NCBI RefSeq assembly: GCF_027887165.1
Contig: NC_077232.1
Span: 80,613,483 to 80,677,482 of the forward strand
Direction of reading: 5' to 3'
DNA from: Monodelphis domestica
Lineage: Eukaryota > Chordata > Mammalia > Didelphimorphia > Didelphidae
DNA: 64,000 bases
Shown: positions 1-12,932 of the stretch, in pieces
Layout: each line of letters starts with the position of its first letter
Position numbering within the stretch: position 1 is the stretch's first letter
The notes under the pieces: generated by a model
The model's input: only the letters and a program-made list of their open reading frames with translations
Databases searched by the model: none
What the model was told of the DNA's origin: nothing
Program-made: the position numbers and the translations under genes

Positions 1-918
1 AGGAACATCCACCTCCCAAAATTTTTTTGTTCAAAATTTAAGGCCAGATTTTGTTATAGCCATTCCTTAGATTTCTGTTTTTATTCCAAAATGCTCCAAG
101 GTTTCTCAAACTTGAAAACATGGTAATTCAAAGGGTATAAGTTTTGTAATTTAACTAAAGGACTCTCTTTTCTTTAAATTTATCCTTTTGTCTTAATGTT
201 AATCATGAAAGTCCATAACCTTCTTTCTTGGTTTTCCATAAAGAGGTTATAAAGGTGTGAGTTACAGGAAAGTTCTACTGTCATGGAATTGACAGTATGA
301 GGAGTTAGAGAAAGAATTTTATTCTGGGCATCTCTTGTGAGTGTGGCCATCTTATTCTTCTTACACCAAAATCTTAAGACTGCCAGAAAAGGTGACATTT
401 TCCAAATCATTTCTGCCTTGTGAAATAATTTGAAATCAGTCCTAGGAGACTTGTAGTTGTTTCTATTTAGCTCCTGATATGTATTATCTCTGTCTTATGC
501 CTTTATTTTAGTGAAGATTAAAAAAAAAAAACATTGGTTGTTTATATAGCTTTTTGTTGTATTGTTACATCCTAAATGTGCCTCTTTGGTTGATGCTTAT
601 AATAAAACATAATAAAGTCTAGTGTTAGCTAGCTAGGGAGCTAGTCTTTGGTGAGATCTCTAAATTTGTAAAGTAGTGCCTTATAGAATTCCTACGGTTC
701 CAGAGATGGTTCTGAATTCAGGCTCAGGGCAGTACAGACTAGCTACTAAATGGGGGGGAAATCCTGGAAGTTGACTAGAGATTTATTGCTAGGGTATCTG
801 CTAATAACTTCTCTGTTTCTGGAAGGTCAGATTTGGGTGGATGGAGGATATTTATTTAGATTTACTGAATTTTATTGTCAGATTCTTGATGCTTGTTATA
901 AAATGCTTTCTTTTAAAG
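1..918 (+). other. RNF4 intron, 3' end
   Basis: This is AT-rich intronic sequence before the first visible RNF4 exon. I see no coding similarity and no repeat I can name. An A-run lies near 520-530 and a small palindromic 'gctagctag' near 628. The acceptor AG is at 917-918, after a modest pyrimidine run. Confidence 0.7.
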
Positions 919-998
919 CTGGAGAAGAAGTGGTGGACCTCACCTGTGAATCTACAGAACCTGTGGTAGTGGATCTAACTCACAATGATCCTGTGGTG
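919..998 (+). CDS. RNF4: RNF4 coding exon with SIM2 and SIM3
   Basis: This 80-nt exon has its acceptor AG at 917-918 and donor GTAAGG at 999. It starts in phase (two bases complete an Ala codon begun in the upstream exon) and encodes 26 full codons, GEEVVDLTCESTEP then VVVDLTHNDPVV. The human counterpart, as I recall it, is GDEIVDLTCESLEPVVVDLTHNDSVV, so identity is very high. VVDLT and VVVDLT are two hydrophobic-acidic SUMO-interacting motifs that dock on SUMO2/3 as extra beta strands. Closely spaced SIMs explain the preference for poly-SUMO chains. The exon ends exactly on a codon boundary. If the donor were ignored, the frame would run to a TGA at 1020-1022. The next exon in the mature message is 22.6 kb away. 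Confidence 0.95.
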
Positions 999-1589
999 GT
1001 AAGGATCAGCAGTCTTTATTGAGGTGGAGGCTACCAAGTTTTAGCTACTTGGGCAATCTAATTGATCTAGTGCATGTCAGTTCTTAAGTATGAATCAGTA
1101 ATATTATTCTACTCCAGCAAGCAGATTATTGCTCACATGATAATGTATATAAAGCCTTTGCAAACCTTAAAGAGCCAGGGATACCAGGTACTTTTTACTC
1201 TGTATTATAAAAAAAAATGTGTAATGCTTTATACACTTTTCCAAAACTTATTTATTAAATATAAAGATATAGAAATGTGTTCCTCTGTTTTAGAACTAAA
1301 ATTTTATTTGCAAAGAAAATAAACAGTCTCTAGCCGTAAAAAGATATATCATTCCTCCTATCATTTGGCCTAATGATGCAGTATCATATTGGAAGTAATT
1401 TAGCCTTCCTTTCATTTATAATATTTTTAAAATGCTTATTGATGTAACATAAATTAGCATTTAAAATATACATTTCTTAAACTCTGCTATACTGATTCCG
1501 ATGACTCCTAGAACTTGGTCTTTGGCAAAGATACCAAGTTATAACATAAAAAATTTAGAATAACAGTCAAAGCTGGAATGGACTTTAGG

Positions 1590-1905
1590 AATCATCTAGT
1601 CCTAATGACTTGCCCTAGGTCACACAGTAAGTAGGACAGAATCTGGAATGCTATACAAACCTAGCTCAATATATTTTCTGGTTGTCAGATGACTGTGTTG
1701 TTCTTCCCTTCATGCTACAAGTTAAAAAAAAAGTGCTGACTTTCTAACTGTTGTAGGAAACAGCATTAGAGTCAGAGGGTAAACCCTAGTTTGCATCTTA
1801 GTATTAATATGAATTTGATCTGAAGTCAGTCTCTGGATCTCCATTTCATCGTCTGAAAATTTAGGCAATTGGGTTCAATCTCTAAAGTTCCTTTTAGCTC
1901 CAAAG
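1590..1905 (+). repeat. MIR-like SINE fragments
   Basis: 'gacttgccctaggtcacacagtaag' (about 1609-1632) and 'gaagtcagtctctggatctccatttcatcg' (about 1823-1851) match the core and 3' parts of mammal-wide MIR elements. They are diverged and incomplete. Confidence 0.5.
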
Positions 1906-2189
1906 CCTCCCTCCTTATCTATGTGTTTGAAGCTGATTTGTGTTTTTTCACTTCATGACAAGTTGGAGAAATTCCAGATAGATCTGGGAAAGATAGATAG
2001 GAATTTTTTTTTCTGTGTTTTTTTTAATGTGTTTCTATCACCACTGGAATATATTGAGAGACACTGTCTTATACTATGGAATCCATTTGTTTGTACACAA
2101 ATGGTAGCAAGAATAGTTGCCTTGGTGGGTTTCAGAGCCCTCCTTTTTCTCTTACTTCCTCCCCCTAGTTGGGATCTTATGTACCTCTA

Positions 2190-2342
2190 ATATTGATAAC
2201 AACTACAACATTTTTATAGTGCCTATTGTGTGCCAGGTGCTGTGCTAAGTGCTTTACAAATATTGTTCTTTGGAATCTCACAACAACTCTTGAGAGGTAG
2301 GTGCTGTTATCTTCATTTTATAGATGAGGAAAATAAGGCTTA
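2190..2342 (+). repeat. MIR SINE, core region
   Basis: The run around 2219-2342 contains 'tgtgccaggtgctgtgctaa' and 'tagatgaggaaaataaggct', the recognisable centre of a MIR element in sense orientation. It abuts the L2 copy that follows. Confidence 0.7.
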
Positions 2343-2344
2343 GT

Positions 2345-4356
2345 TTTGTTACAACATCACTACCTCTATGTTCAAGGATTCCCAAATTCTCCTATTTGAC
2401 CATAATCTATTGGCTTTTCATCTCTGCTTTGCCTTACAAAACTTTATTCTTTGTCCCCACCATAACCTTCAATCTTCTGACCCTTCATTTCACTCCTCAG
2501 CCATCTACTCTTCACTGGCTACTCTGTTCTTTTTCCCCTATCTTGGCTCATTGGTGAATGACTTTAATGCTACATTGTCGTCTCTTAATCCCTAATTCCC
2601 TTATCATATCACTAGTTATGCCCAGCCAAGTCTTAGCCTTGGATTACTCTCATTGCTGTGTTTACTTCTACCCATGAGCTTCTTACCCAACCATTCTGAC
2701 TGGGTTTACTACAAATTCATGTTACACAAACTTAGCTGGGTCCTCATTGCTACTAGTCAGTTCTACTATATCTCCCTTATCAACTTCCTCTCCCACTTCC
2801 ACAGTGGCTCTTCCAAACCTCTTTATTCCTTATAAAACCTCCCATGGATTCGCATCCCCTACCCAAGCTGAGAACCTTGATTCATTCATTGTCAACTCCT
2901 TTGTCTCCTTCCTCATCCCCGTCACTCAGGTGCCTTCTACCATTATTTCCTTCTTTACCGTTCCTGTCTTATATGATGATTTGACTTTATAACTGCTCTA
3001 CTTTTTCAAATGATTTCATCCTGTCCCATCTCTTCCAACAGATTCTTGTCATCCTCATTCTTCAACTTATTTTCAGTCTCTTTCTCACTATTGGCTCATT
3101 TCCTGTTGCTTACAATATTCCCATGTCTGTCTGAAAAAACCCTCACAATCCTTCCATCCCTGCTGTCATCTTAGATCTCTTCTGTCCCTTGTGCTATAAC
3201 CTCTTAAAGGCTATTTACAATAGACGTCTCTACCTTTCTCACCTCTCACTTTCTTTTAACCCATTACAATCTAGCTTCTGGCCTTTCTCCACCACATCTG
3301 CTCTCCAAAGTTACCACTGATCTCTTAGTTGCTTTTCTCATTTTTCTATCCCCTTGACCTATTTCCAGTTTTTGACACTGTTGGTTATTCCTCCTTGATA
3401 TTTTTTTCTCTAGGTTTTTAGAATATTACTCTCTCCTGGTTCTCCTCCCATGACATTTCACTATTCCTCTCTCTGATCCTAAGCTTTGTAACTAACAGAG
3501 AGTCCCTTAGGCTTCTGTCCTGTGATCTCTTCTATACTACTTTACTTGGTGATGTCACCAACTCCCACAGATTTAATTGCCATCTCTATAATGATGATTC
3601 TCACATCTTTTCCTGCCTCAAACTCTACTGACCTCCAGCTGTCTTTCAGTAATCTTGAACTCTTCATGTCCAAAATAGAATCTGTTTTTTTTTCCTCCTA
3701 AATACTCCCCCTCCCTCCTTCTTCCCTAGTGCCTTAGGCTGGCAACCTAGGAGGCATCCTGGAGTTCTTACTACCTTTCATATGTCTCCACCACTCTCTA
3801 TATCCTGCTGCAATGTTTCTTGAATATGCTTCCTTCTTTCTTCTAACACTGCCACCACTCTAGTGCAGGGCCTTGTCACCCATGCCTGGACTAATAGTTG
3901 GCTTGTTTCAAGTCTCTCCTCACTCTTGTTTTACCCTTTATTCAGACACCAAAGTGACACTTAATGTGCAGGTCCAACTGTGTAATTTCCCCCCTACTTA
4001 GTAAACTCCAGTGTCTCTTTCTTGCTTTCATAATCAAATACAAAATCTGTTTGGCATTTAAAGCTCTTCACAGACTAGGCACAGGTTCTCCCCCCACCCC
4101 ACTCTTTAAGACCAAGCTAAAATCCCATCTTTTACAGTAAGCCTTTCTCAACTCCACTTTATTCCAATGCCTTCTTTCTGTTAATTATGCCTAATTTATT
4201 CTTCCTTTAACTAAGTTTGCAAGTATTTGTTTGCATATTGTCTCCCTTCTTAGGGCAGGAACTTCCTTTTCCCTCTCTTTTTTGTATCCCCAGTGCTTAG
4301 CAGAGTGCCCAGCACATAGTAGGCTCTTAATAAATGTTTATTGATTGATTCAGACA
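2345..4356 (+). mobile_element. LINE2 (L2) copy, 5'-truncated, sense strand
   Basis: About 2 kb of pyrimidine-rich sequence matches the L2 ORF2 and 3' UTR as I remember them. Around 3370-3610 it can be read as decayed reverse transcriptase: '..gacactgttggttattcct', then 'ctctcctggttctcctccca', 'cttggtgatgtcaccaactc', and the catalytic-site region 'aatgatgattctcacatctt', equivalent to YADDSQIY. The 3' end is typical: 'cccagcacatagtaggctct' then 'taataaatg'. Many stops and indels show it is ancient and inactive. It is in the same orientation as RNF4. Confidence 0.8.
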
Positions 4357-4422
4357 CATTAAATTACTTGCCTAGGATCATATAACTAATCAGTATCTGA
4401 GGCTCAATTTGTACTTAACTTG

Positions 4423-4836
4423 GGGCAGCTTAGTTGGCTAAGTAGATTGAAAACCAGACCCAGAGATGAGAGGTTCAAATCAAACCTCAGACACTTCCTG
4501 GCTGTATAATCCTAGACAAGTCACTTAAACTGCATTGCCTAGCCCAGTGATGGTGAACCTATGGCACACAGAGCACGCCTGCAGTTGCCCGCCAGAGTTC
4601 ATTTCTAGAAGCCAGAGGAACTCAGGGTGGAGCTATCTCCCTCCTCCTATGTGTCTGAGGACATTCTTCACTTTCCTTGCTCCTCTGTGTAGCAGCCTTA
4701 TCTGGGGTAAAGGGGGTGCCAGGGGAATGAGGGTCCTGGCACTGTCTCTAAAAGGTTCACCATCCCTGACCCAGCCCATGCCACTCTAATGCCTTAGAAC
4801 CAATTGGGGATTATTAAAAAAAAACCCTCTTTATGT
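4423..4836 (+). repeat. Marsupial tRNA-derived SINE, split by a MITE
   Basis: The SINE head 'ggggcagcttagttggctaa' begins near 4424, followed by 'gacaagtcacttaaactgca'. The body resumes after the MITE with 'gccttagaaccaat' and an A-run near 4815. This is the common marsupial SINE with an A-box-like tRNA head and a tail ending near 'aagggttt'. The copy is diverged. Confidence 0.75.
4545..4768 (+). mobile_element. hAT-like nonautonomous DNA transposon (MITE)
   Basis: The element is 224 bp, starting CAGTGATGGTGAACCT and ending AGGTTCACCATCCCTG, a near-perfect terminal inverted repeat of 16 bp. The flanks 'gcctagcc' (4537-4544) and 'acccagcc' (4769-4776) form an 8-bp target duplication with two mismatches, the size made by hAT transposases. 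It has no coding capacity. It sits inside the SINE, so it moved after that SINE inserted. Confidence 0.75.
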
Positions 4837-5147
4837 GAATCAGATTAGATTTGGTTGAACAACTGATTCAAGTTAAAAACCAACTATCAATATTTAGGGA
4901 TTTGTGCTAAAATTAACCACTGTGGGGACTCATATTCACTATTTAGCAAACATTTGAGTGTATAAGAGTTTTAATTTTAAGCAATAAGCATGACAGAGAT
5001 CTGAGTTGTCATAGTTATCAAAGGAGACATCACAAATACTGATTTTTAGCATATTCCCTGTGAATGCACCCACTCAGAGGACTTTCTGAGAATTGTGATA
5101 ACTATGTAAAAGTTTTGCTAATAAAATTGAAATTATACAATAGTTTT

Positions 5148-5215
5148 TATAACAAAAAAAAACCCTCTTTCTGTTCTAGAATCAATACTGGTTTCAAGGC
5201 AGATAAGTGGTGCGT
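5148..5215 (-). repeat. SINE 3'-end fragment, antisense
   Basis: 'aaccctctttctgttctaga' followed by 'atcaatactggtttcaaggc' is the reverse complement of the tail of the common marsupial SINE. Only about 65 bp remain. Confidence 0.5.
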
Positions 5216-5289
5216 GTGCCCCCATCTTGCCTCCTCCCAACCCCTCCCCCCATTATTTTAACATTCTTGCCTTTTTAAATTTTGAGTTC

Positions 5290-6105
5290 TCTATATTGTC
5301 TCCTGTGGCCAACTTTATATCTATTCATGTAAAATCTTATAAAATGTAGAATTTCCCTTTTAGCCATATCTCAAAAGAAAGCAATAAATAAATAAAAGTT
5401 CTCTTTTTGGAAGAGAATTTCATCATGAGTCCTTTAGAATTGTCGTGCTTGGTTCATTGTATTGATCAGTGTAGCCAAATCTTTCACAGTTGGCCATCAT
5501 TTACAGTAATGCTGTTACTATGTTCAATGATTTTCTATTTCTTCTAATTTCTTCTAATTGCCATATTTTTAAGTATTCCATCACAATCACTTGCCACAAC
5601 TTGTTCGGCTATTCCAAAATTGATTAGCGTCCCTCAATTCCTAATTCTTTCACATCACAAAAAAAGTGCTGTAAATATTTTTTTAGATATAGATCCTTTT
5701 CCTTTTCCTTAGATTTCTTTGGGGGGTATACAGATCTAGCAGTGGTATTGCTGGGTCAAAGATTATTCACAGTGATATATCCCTTTGGGCATCCCTCCAA
5801 GTTGCTCTCCATAATGATTGGAACAGTTGAACTCCCTAGTTGTTCATTAATGTACCTATTTCCCTTCCCTCCAGCATTTTTCCTTTCCTTTAGGTATGAA
5901 GGTCTGTCTCAGAATTGTTTTAATTTGCCTTTGACTTAGAGCATTTTTAATTAGATAGCTTTAATTTCTTTTTCTGAAAACTGCTAGTTCATGGTATTTG
6001 ACCATTTATCAGTTTAAGAATGGCTCTTATTTTTATAAATTTGACTCACATATTTTGAGATATGAGACCTTCATCAAAGAAATTTTCTATAAAATTTCTT
6101 GTCCC
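5290..6105 (-). mobile_element. Old L1 fragment, ORF2 C-terminus and 3' end, antisense
   Basis: Marsupial L1 3' region in reverse: 'agtattccatcacaatcact', 'tattgctgggtcaaa' and 'cctttgggcatccctccaa' are landmarks of the ORF2 C-terminal coding part. It is more diverged than the copy that follows and is likely an older subfamily. Confidence 0.75.
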
Positions 6106-7760
6106 TTTTTATTTTTTAAAATTAATTAATTTAGAGATTTTTCCATGGTTACATGATGCATGTTCTTTCTCTCCCCTCCAGGAGCCAATGAGCAATTCCA
6201 CATTGTTTTAAACAAATTATATACCCATCAAACCATGTGATCAAGCAATGGGTTTTTTCCTGCATTTCTGCTCCCACAGTTTTTTCTCTGAATATGGAGA
6301 GTGTTCTTTCTCATAAGTGCTTCTGGATTGTTCTGCATCATTGCATTGCATTAGGAGAGAAGTCCATTTTGTTTGATTGTGCCACAGTTTATATCTGTCT
6401 CCATGTACCATGTTCTCCTGGTTCTGCACCTTTCACTCTGCATCAATTCCTGGAGGCCATTCCAGTTCACATGGAATTCCTCCAGTTCATTATTCCGTTC
6501 AGCACAATAATATTCCATCACTATCGGCACAATTTGTTCAGCCATTCTCCAATTGAGGGACATTTCTTCATTTTCCAATTTTTTGCCAACACAAAGAGCT
6601 TGGTTTTAAATATTTTTGTATATGTATTTTTCCTTATTATCTCTTTGGGATAAAAACCCAGCAGTGGTATGGCCTGATTAAAGGGCAGGCAGTCTTTTAA
6701 AGCCCATTGGGTGTAGTTCCAAATTGCTTTCCAGAATGGTTGGACCAATTCACAGCTCCACCAGAAATGCACGTGTCCCAATTTTGCCACATCCCCTCCA
6801 ACATTTATTACTTTCCTTTGCTGTTATATTGGCTAATCTGCTAAGTGTGAGGTGATACCTCAGAGTTGTTTTGATTTGCATTTCTCTAATTATGAGAGAT
6901 TTAGAACACTTTTTCATGTCCTTAATGATAGTTTTGATTTCTTTATCTGGAAACTGCCTATTCATGTCCCTTAACCATTTATCAATTGGAGAATGGCTTG
7001 ATTTTTTTTTTTTGGTACAATTGATTTAGCTCCTTATAAATTTGAGAAATTAGACTTTTGTGAGAGGTTTTTTTATAAATATTTCTTCCCAATTTGTTAC
7101 TTCCCTTCTAATTTTGGTTGCATTGGTTTTGTTTGTACAAACATTTTGTACAACATCACATTTTGTAATATCCTCTCTTGCTTGGTCTTAAATTCTTTCC
7201 TTTTCCATGGATCTGACAAGTATACTATTCCATGTTCACCTAATTTACTTATAGTTTCCTTCTTTATTTTGAAGTCATTTACCCCTTCTGAATTTATCTT
7301 GGCATAGGGTGTGAGATGTTGATCTAAATCTCACCCATGCTGTTTTCCAATTTTCCCAGCAGTTTTTGTCAAATAGTTGGTTCTTGTCCCAAAAGATGGG
7401 ATCTTTAGGTTTATCCTACACTGTTTTGCAGAACTCATATACTCCAAGTCTATTCCATTGATCCACCCTTCTGTCTCTTGTCCAGTACCATATTGTTTTG
7501 ATGATTACCACTGTGTGAAATTTTTTAGTAAAATGAAGTTTTCCTGATTGTCTTTGAATTAGGTCTATTATTTTGTCCGAGATCATGAATGTTACCCCTG
7601 CCTTTTTTTAGTTACTTCAAGCAAAACATAATAGATACTGCTCTATAGCACTTTACTATACTCTATTTTCCTGATTTATGTGTCTCTTATATAAAACATT
7701 ATTGAATTCTATTTTCTAATACATTCTGTCATCAGAACTTCTCTTTTATACATTATTTCA
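6106..7760 (-). mobile_element. L1 fragment, ORF2 C-terminal half and 3' end, antisense
   Basis: The minus strand reads stretches such as GCGKIGTRAFLVEL, ENEEMSLNWRMAEQIVPIVM and MEYYCAERNNELEEFHVNWN. These match the cysteine-rich and C-terminal end of L1 ORF2 (CWRGCGEIGT..., MEYYAAIKND... in human L1). The 3' end is T-rich at 6106-6130. The frame is broken repeatedly. The stretch after about 7560 jumps to a more 5' part of ORF2, which points to an internal deletion or to the edge of another copy. Confidence 0.8.
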
Positions 7761-9110
7761 TCCCTTTCTTTTAAAAGTTTCCCCCCCCCCAGATTAAATG
7801 TTGATACAAAATGTCAGAAAACATTAAAATAGTATCAGCATGTAATCTGGGGGAAAAAGTGTAATACATATTCTCTTCCTGCCACCCCTCTGCCCTCTCT
7901 CAGATGGTAGGTAATATAATATAGGTTGTACATATGCTGTCTGTGTTTTTTAGCATGTTGTAAAAGAAGACACATATATATAAAAGAAAAATTCATAAAG
8001 GAAATAGGGTGAAGGATGGTATAAATCTGCATACAGACACCTTCATTTCCTTTTATGGCAGTGATTAGCTTTTTTAGTCATGAATCCCTTTGAGTTGTCT
8101 TGGATCCTTATATTATTGATAATAGTTGAGGCATTCACTGTTGATCATTATACATTATTGCTGATACTATGTTGAATGTTCTAGTTCTGCTCGCTTCAAT
8201 TTTCATCACTTCATTTAAGTTTCCAGGTTTTTGTGATCATCCTTTTTGTCATTTCTTATGGAATAATAGTATTTCATTGCAGTCATATACTATAATTTGT
8301 TCATCCATTCCCCAATTGATGAATATCCCTTCAGTTTCCAATTCTTTGCTTCCACATGAAGAGTTTTTATAAATATTTTTGTATAGGTAGGTTCTTTTTC
8401 CCTATCTTTGATCTTGCTGGGGTACAAACCTAATAGTTGTATTGCTGAGTTAAAATATATGCAGTTTGGAGGCTCTTTGGGAAAGGTTCTAAATTGCTTT
8501 CCATAATGGTTGTATTAGTTTACAGCTCTGCCAACAGTGTATTAGTGTCCCAATTTTCATTCTTCAATATTTTTCCTTTTTTTGTAAACGTTAGTGAATC
8601 TCTGATAGTGTACCGATGCCTCAGAGTTGTTTCAACTTGCTTTTCTCTAATGTATAGTGATTTGGGGCATTTTGTCATATAACTAAAGATAGTTTTAATT
8701 TCTTCATCTTGGGAATTGCCTATTTATATCCTTTTACCAATTTGTCCATACAAAGGATATTTTAAGAATGCTTTATGTTCTTATAAATGACTCAGTTCTC
8801 TATATAATTGAGAAATGAAACTTTTGTCCAAGACATTTTCCGCCAGTTTGTTTTCCTTCTTATCTTGGTATGTAGTTTGTTATCTCCAACTATTTTACAT
8901 CTTATAATGTTCTCTATATCTTGTTTGAACATGCATACTTCCCTTATCCTTAGATCTGACAAGTAAACTATTTTGTGCTCTCCTACTTTATTTATGGTAT
9001 CAGACTTCATTTCTAAGTCATACCCATTTTGACTTTATCTTGGATATATGACATGAATTGCTGCTCTATCCCTAATTTCTGCTGTAGTATTTTCCAGTTT
9101 TCCTAGAAGT

Positions 9111-9245
9111 ATTTTTTTTACCCATACTTTCGCTCTTAGAATTGATACTAAGTACTAATTCCAAGGCAGAAGAGTGGTATGGGTTAGGCATTTGGGGTTA
9201 AATGACTTGTCTAGGGTCACATCTAGGAAGAATCTAAGGCCATAT
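9111..9245 (-). repeat. Marsupial SINE, truncated, antisense
   Basis: 'cccatactttcgctcttaga' through 'tgacttgtctagggtcacat' is the tail-side two thirds of the common SINE in reverse. It lies within ORF2 of the surrounding L1. Confidence 0.65.
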
Positions 9246-9275
9246 TAGTAGATTTTGTTGAATAGGAAGTTTTTG

Positions 9276-9479
9276 TTTTTTTTTTTAACCCTTACCTTCT
9301 GTCTTGGAATTAATACTGCATATTGGTTCCAAGGCAGAAGAATGGTAAGGGCTAGGCAATGGGGTTTAAGTGACTTGCCCAGGGTCACACAGCTGGGAAG
9401 TGGCTGAGGCTGAACTTGAACCTAGGACCTCCCATTTCTACACCTGGCACTCAATCCAGTGAGCTACCCAGCTGCCCCC
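9276..9479 (-). repeat. Marsupial SINE, full length, antisense, with target duplication
   Basis: This is a complete copy from poly-T and 'aacccttaccttctgtcttg' to 'gagctacccagctgcccc'. The flanks 'tgaataggaagttttt' (9259-9274) and 'tgaatagtaagttttt' (9480-9495) form a 16-bp duplication with one mismatch. L1-type target-primed insertion into the L1 ORF2 explains this. Confidence 0.9.
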
Positions 9480-11002
9480 TGAATAGTAAGTTTTTCAAAA
9501 TACTTGGATCTTCGGGTTTGTCAAACATAAGGTTACTATGGTTATTTACTACCTGTTATTGCGTGCCTTATCTATTCTATTGAGCACTACTATATTTCTT
9601 AACCAGTGCCATATTGCTTTGATAGTTGTTACTTTATTATAGAACTTGAAATCTGATGTAGTTAAGCCACTTTCATATGCTTCATTTTCATTAATTCCCT
9701 TGATATTCTTGGACTTTTGCTTTTCTAGATTAATTTTATTTTTCCTGGCTCAATGAAAATTTTTTTTGGAAGTTTGATTGGTATTGCACTGAATAGGGAA
9801 ATTAAGTAGAATTTTCACTTTTATTATATTGACTCAGCCTACCAATGAGCAATTAATGTTTTTCCAGTTGTTTAGATCTGATTTTATTTGTATGAAAAGT
9901 GTTTTGTAGTTTTGATCAGTTCCTGGGTTTTTCTTGACAGGTAGACTCCCAGGTATTTTATATTGTTTACATTTATTTTAAATGGGATTTCTCTTTGTAT
10001 CTCTTTCTGTGTTGGACTTTCTTGTAATATAAGAGATGCTGGTTTATTTTATATCTTGCAATTGCTAAAGTTGTTAATTGTTTAATTAGGTTACTTGTTG
10101 ATTCTCTAGGATTCTTAAAGTATACCATTGTATCTTTTGCAAAGAGTGATAGTTTTATTTCCTCATTTCCTATTCTGATTCCCTCACTTTCTTATTGCTA
10201 TAACTAACATTTTAAATATATATTGCATAATCGTGGTGATAATGGACCTCCTTACTTCACTCTTGATCTTATTGGAAAGGCTTATAACTTATTTTCATTA
10301 TAGATAATGCTTGCTGATGATTCAAGATGGATGCTTTTTAACATTGTGAAAACTGTTCCTTTTATTCCAGTATTCTCAGGTGATTTTAATAGGAATAGGT
10401 GTTCTCTTTTAGCTTTTTGGGAAGTCATTAAGATAATATGATTTCTGTTGTTTTTGTTATTGATGTGGTCAATTATCCTGATAGCTTTCCTAATGTGAAC
10501 CGTTTCTCCATTCCTTGTATGAAACCCACCTGGACAATGGTATATGATCCTTCTAATATATTCCTTCAATCTCCTTGCTAGTATTTTATATATTTTTGCA
10601 TCAGTATTCATTAGGAAAATTTGTCTAGTTTTCTTTCTGTTTTTTCTCTTCCTGGTTTAGGTATTAACACCGTATTTATGTGATAAAAGGAATTTGTTCT
10701 AATTCCTTCTGAGCTAATTTTCAAAATTATATAGTATTAGAATTATTTGTCCTTTAAATGTTTGGTAGAATTCTCTTGTGAATCCATGTGTCCTTGGGGC
10801 TTTTGTCTTGGGGAATTTATTGATCTGTTTTCTGAGATGGAGTTATTTAAATGTCCTTTTTCCTTTTCCTCCTCTTAATTTGGGCAATTTATATTTTTAT
10901 ATGAATGTATCTATTTTGCTTAGGTTGTCAGATTTATTGGCATTTAAATGAGCATAATAACTCCTTATAACTTCTTTAATTTTCTCTTAAAAAGAACAAA
11001 CA

Positions 11003-11188
11003 ACCCTTACCTTCATTGTTTTAGAATTGAACTTATCAATTCCAAGGGAGAAACACAGTAAGGGCTAGGCAATTGGGTTAAGCACCTTGTCAGGGTCAAA
11101 CAGTTAGGACATGTCAGAGGCCAGAATTGATCCCAGGACATTCTGTCTCCATGCCTGGGTCTACCCACTGAGCCACCTAGCTTCCCCA
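11003..11188 (-). repeat. Marsupial SINE, antisense
   Basis: 'cccttaccttcattgtttta' to 'gagccacctagcttcccc' covers most of the SINE in reverse. The flanks 'aattttctctt' and 'aatttcttctt' may be a decayed target duplication. Confidence 0.75.
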
Positions 11189-12932
11189 ATTTCTTCTTCA
11201 TTGATTGTGAATTCACCATTTTCATTTTTTTAAAAGCAAATTAACTAATGCCTTATTGTTTTTGTTCCTTTTTCATAAAACCAGCTCCTTGTTTTATTTA
11301 TGAGTTTGATGATTTTTTTACTTTCAGTTTTACTAATATCTCCTTTGATTTTTTTTAACCAGGATTTCTAATTTGATGTTTTAATTGGGGCTTTTAATTT
11401 GTTCTTTTTCTAGTTTTATTGCATGCCCAATTGATCTGTTTTTTTTTTCTGTTTTAATATAAGCATTTAAAGATACATGTATATAATATAAGCATTTAAA
11501 TATATGTATATATATTCCTCCCTTACCCCTTATGATACTTTGGCTACATCCCCAAAATTTTGGTATGTTGTCTCCTTATCATTCTCTTTAATGAAATTTT
11601 TTATTGTTTCTATGATTTGTTCTTTGATTCACTTATTCCTTAGGATAAGGTCATTTGGTTTCCAAATAATTTTTAGGCCTTTTTCTGCAGCCCTTTGTTG
11701 AATGTAATTTTCATAGTAGTATGATCTGAAAAGGATGCATTTAATATTTCTGCTTTTCTGCATTTGGTTGTGAGGCTTTTATGCCTTTTCATAATCAGCT
11801 TTTGGGAAGGTGTCATGTATTGCTGAGAAAAAGATATATTCCTTTCTTTTCTTAATTCTGTTTTCTCCAGAGATTTATCAAATCTAACTTTTCTAATATT
11901 ATATTTATCTTTATTTTCTCGTTTATATTTTGGCTTATCTAATTCTGAGAGAGGAAGCTTAATATATGTCCCCTAGTGATATAGTTTTATTTGGTATTTC
12001 CTTTTATAACTCATGTAATTTCTCCTTTAGCAATTCAGATGCTATGCCATTTGGTGTATATGTGTTTAATATTGACATTACTTCATTGTAAGAAGCACTT
12101 TCCTTATCTTAATTTCACATTTGATTTGTCTGAGATCATAATTTCTACCCTTTGCTTTTTTAATATTAGCCAAAGCACAATAAACTCTACTCCAGCTCTT
12201 TACCTTTATTTTGTATGTATCGCCCTGATCATTTTTCATTTTCTCCTTTATGTTTATTAACTATTTATCCCTCTATTTTATTTGCTTCTGTTCATCCAAC
12301 TCTCTTTTTATCTTGTCCCTCTCAAAAGTTAATTGCTTTTGACCACTGTTTCCTTTAATTTCTCCTTCCTTTTATTATTGCACTGTACCCTTCCCCTACT
12401 ATTTCCCTAATAGATAATTTCTATGCTTTTTATAATTATTATTATTATTCTTTCCCTGAACCAATACTAGTGAGAGAGATGTTCAGTCATTTTCTGCTCC
12501 CATTCCCATTTCCCATTGATGGTACAAATTCTTCTTTTAGTCTGTCTTTGCCTCTCCCTTCCTCCTTCTCCCAGTTCATCATTTTTTCCTACCCCCTTCA
12601 TATGTTTTGGAGATCATTCCAACATAATTAAGTCATATCCTGCCTTCTGTGTATATAAACTTTTAATTACAATAATAATAATAGAAATAATAATGTTCTT
12701 AGGAGTTACATAGGAAAGTTTAATTTGCTTTCCTTCTGTGCATTCTTTCATTACTGTTTTATGTTTTTCTTGAGTCTTATGTTTGAAAGTCAGGTTTTCT
12801 GTTTAACTCTAGTTTTATCAGGAATACTTGAAAGTTCTCTAGTTCATTAAATATCCATTTTTTTCCTCCTGAAGGATTACACCATTGTTTCCCCACATCT
12901 GCTGATTCTATAATCTGTAGTTAACTCCCCGT

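Noticed and set aside
750-1022. 90-codon + frame as a separate small protein
   Set aside because: Only codons from 919 to 998 look like protein (RNF4 SIM exon). The rest is intron read through in the same frame.
2324-2992. Overlapping + frames as genes
   Set aside because: Low-complexity pyrimidine-rich frames inside an L2 copy. The overlap of three frames and lack of homology argue against coding.
9276-9479. tRNA gene in the SINE head
   Set aside because: The tRNA-like part is the SINE's own internal promoter, diverged from a functional tRNA; the same applies to the other SINE copies.
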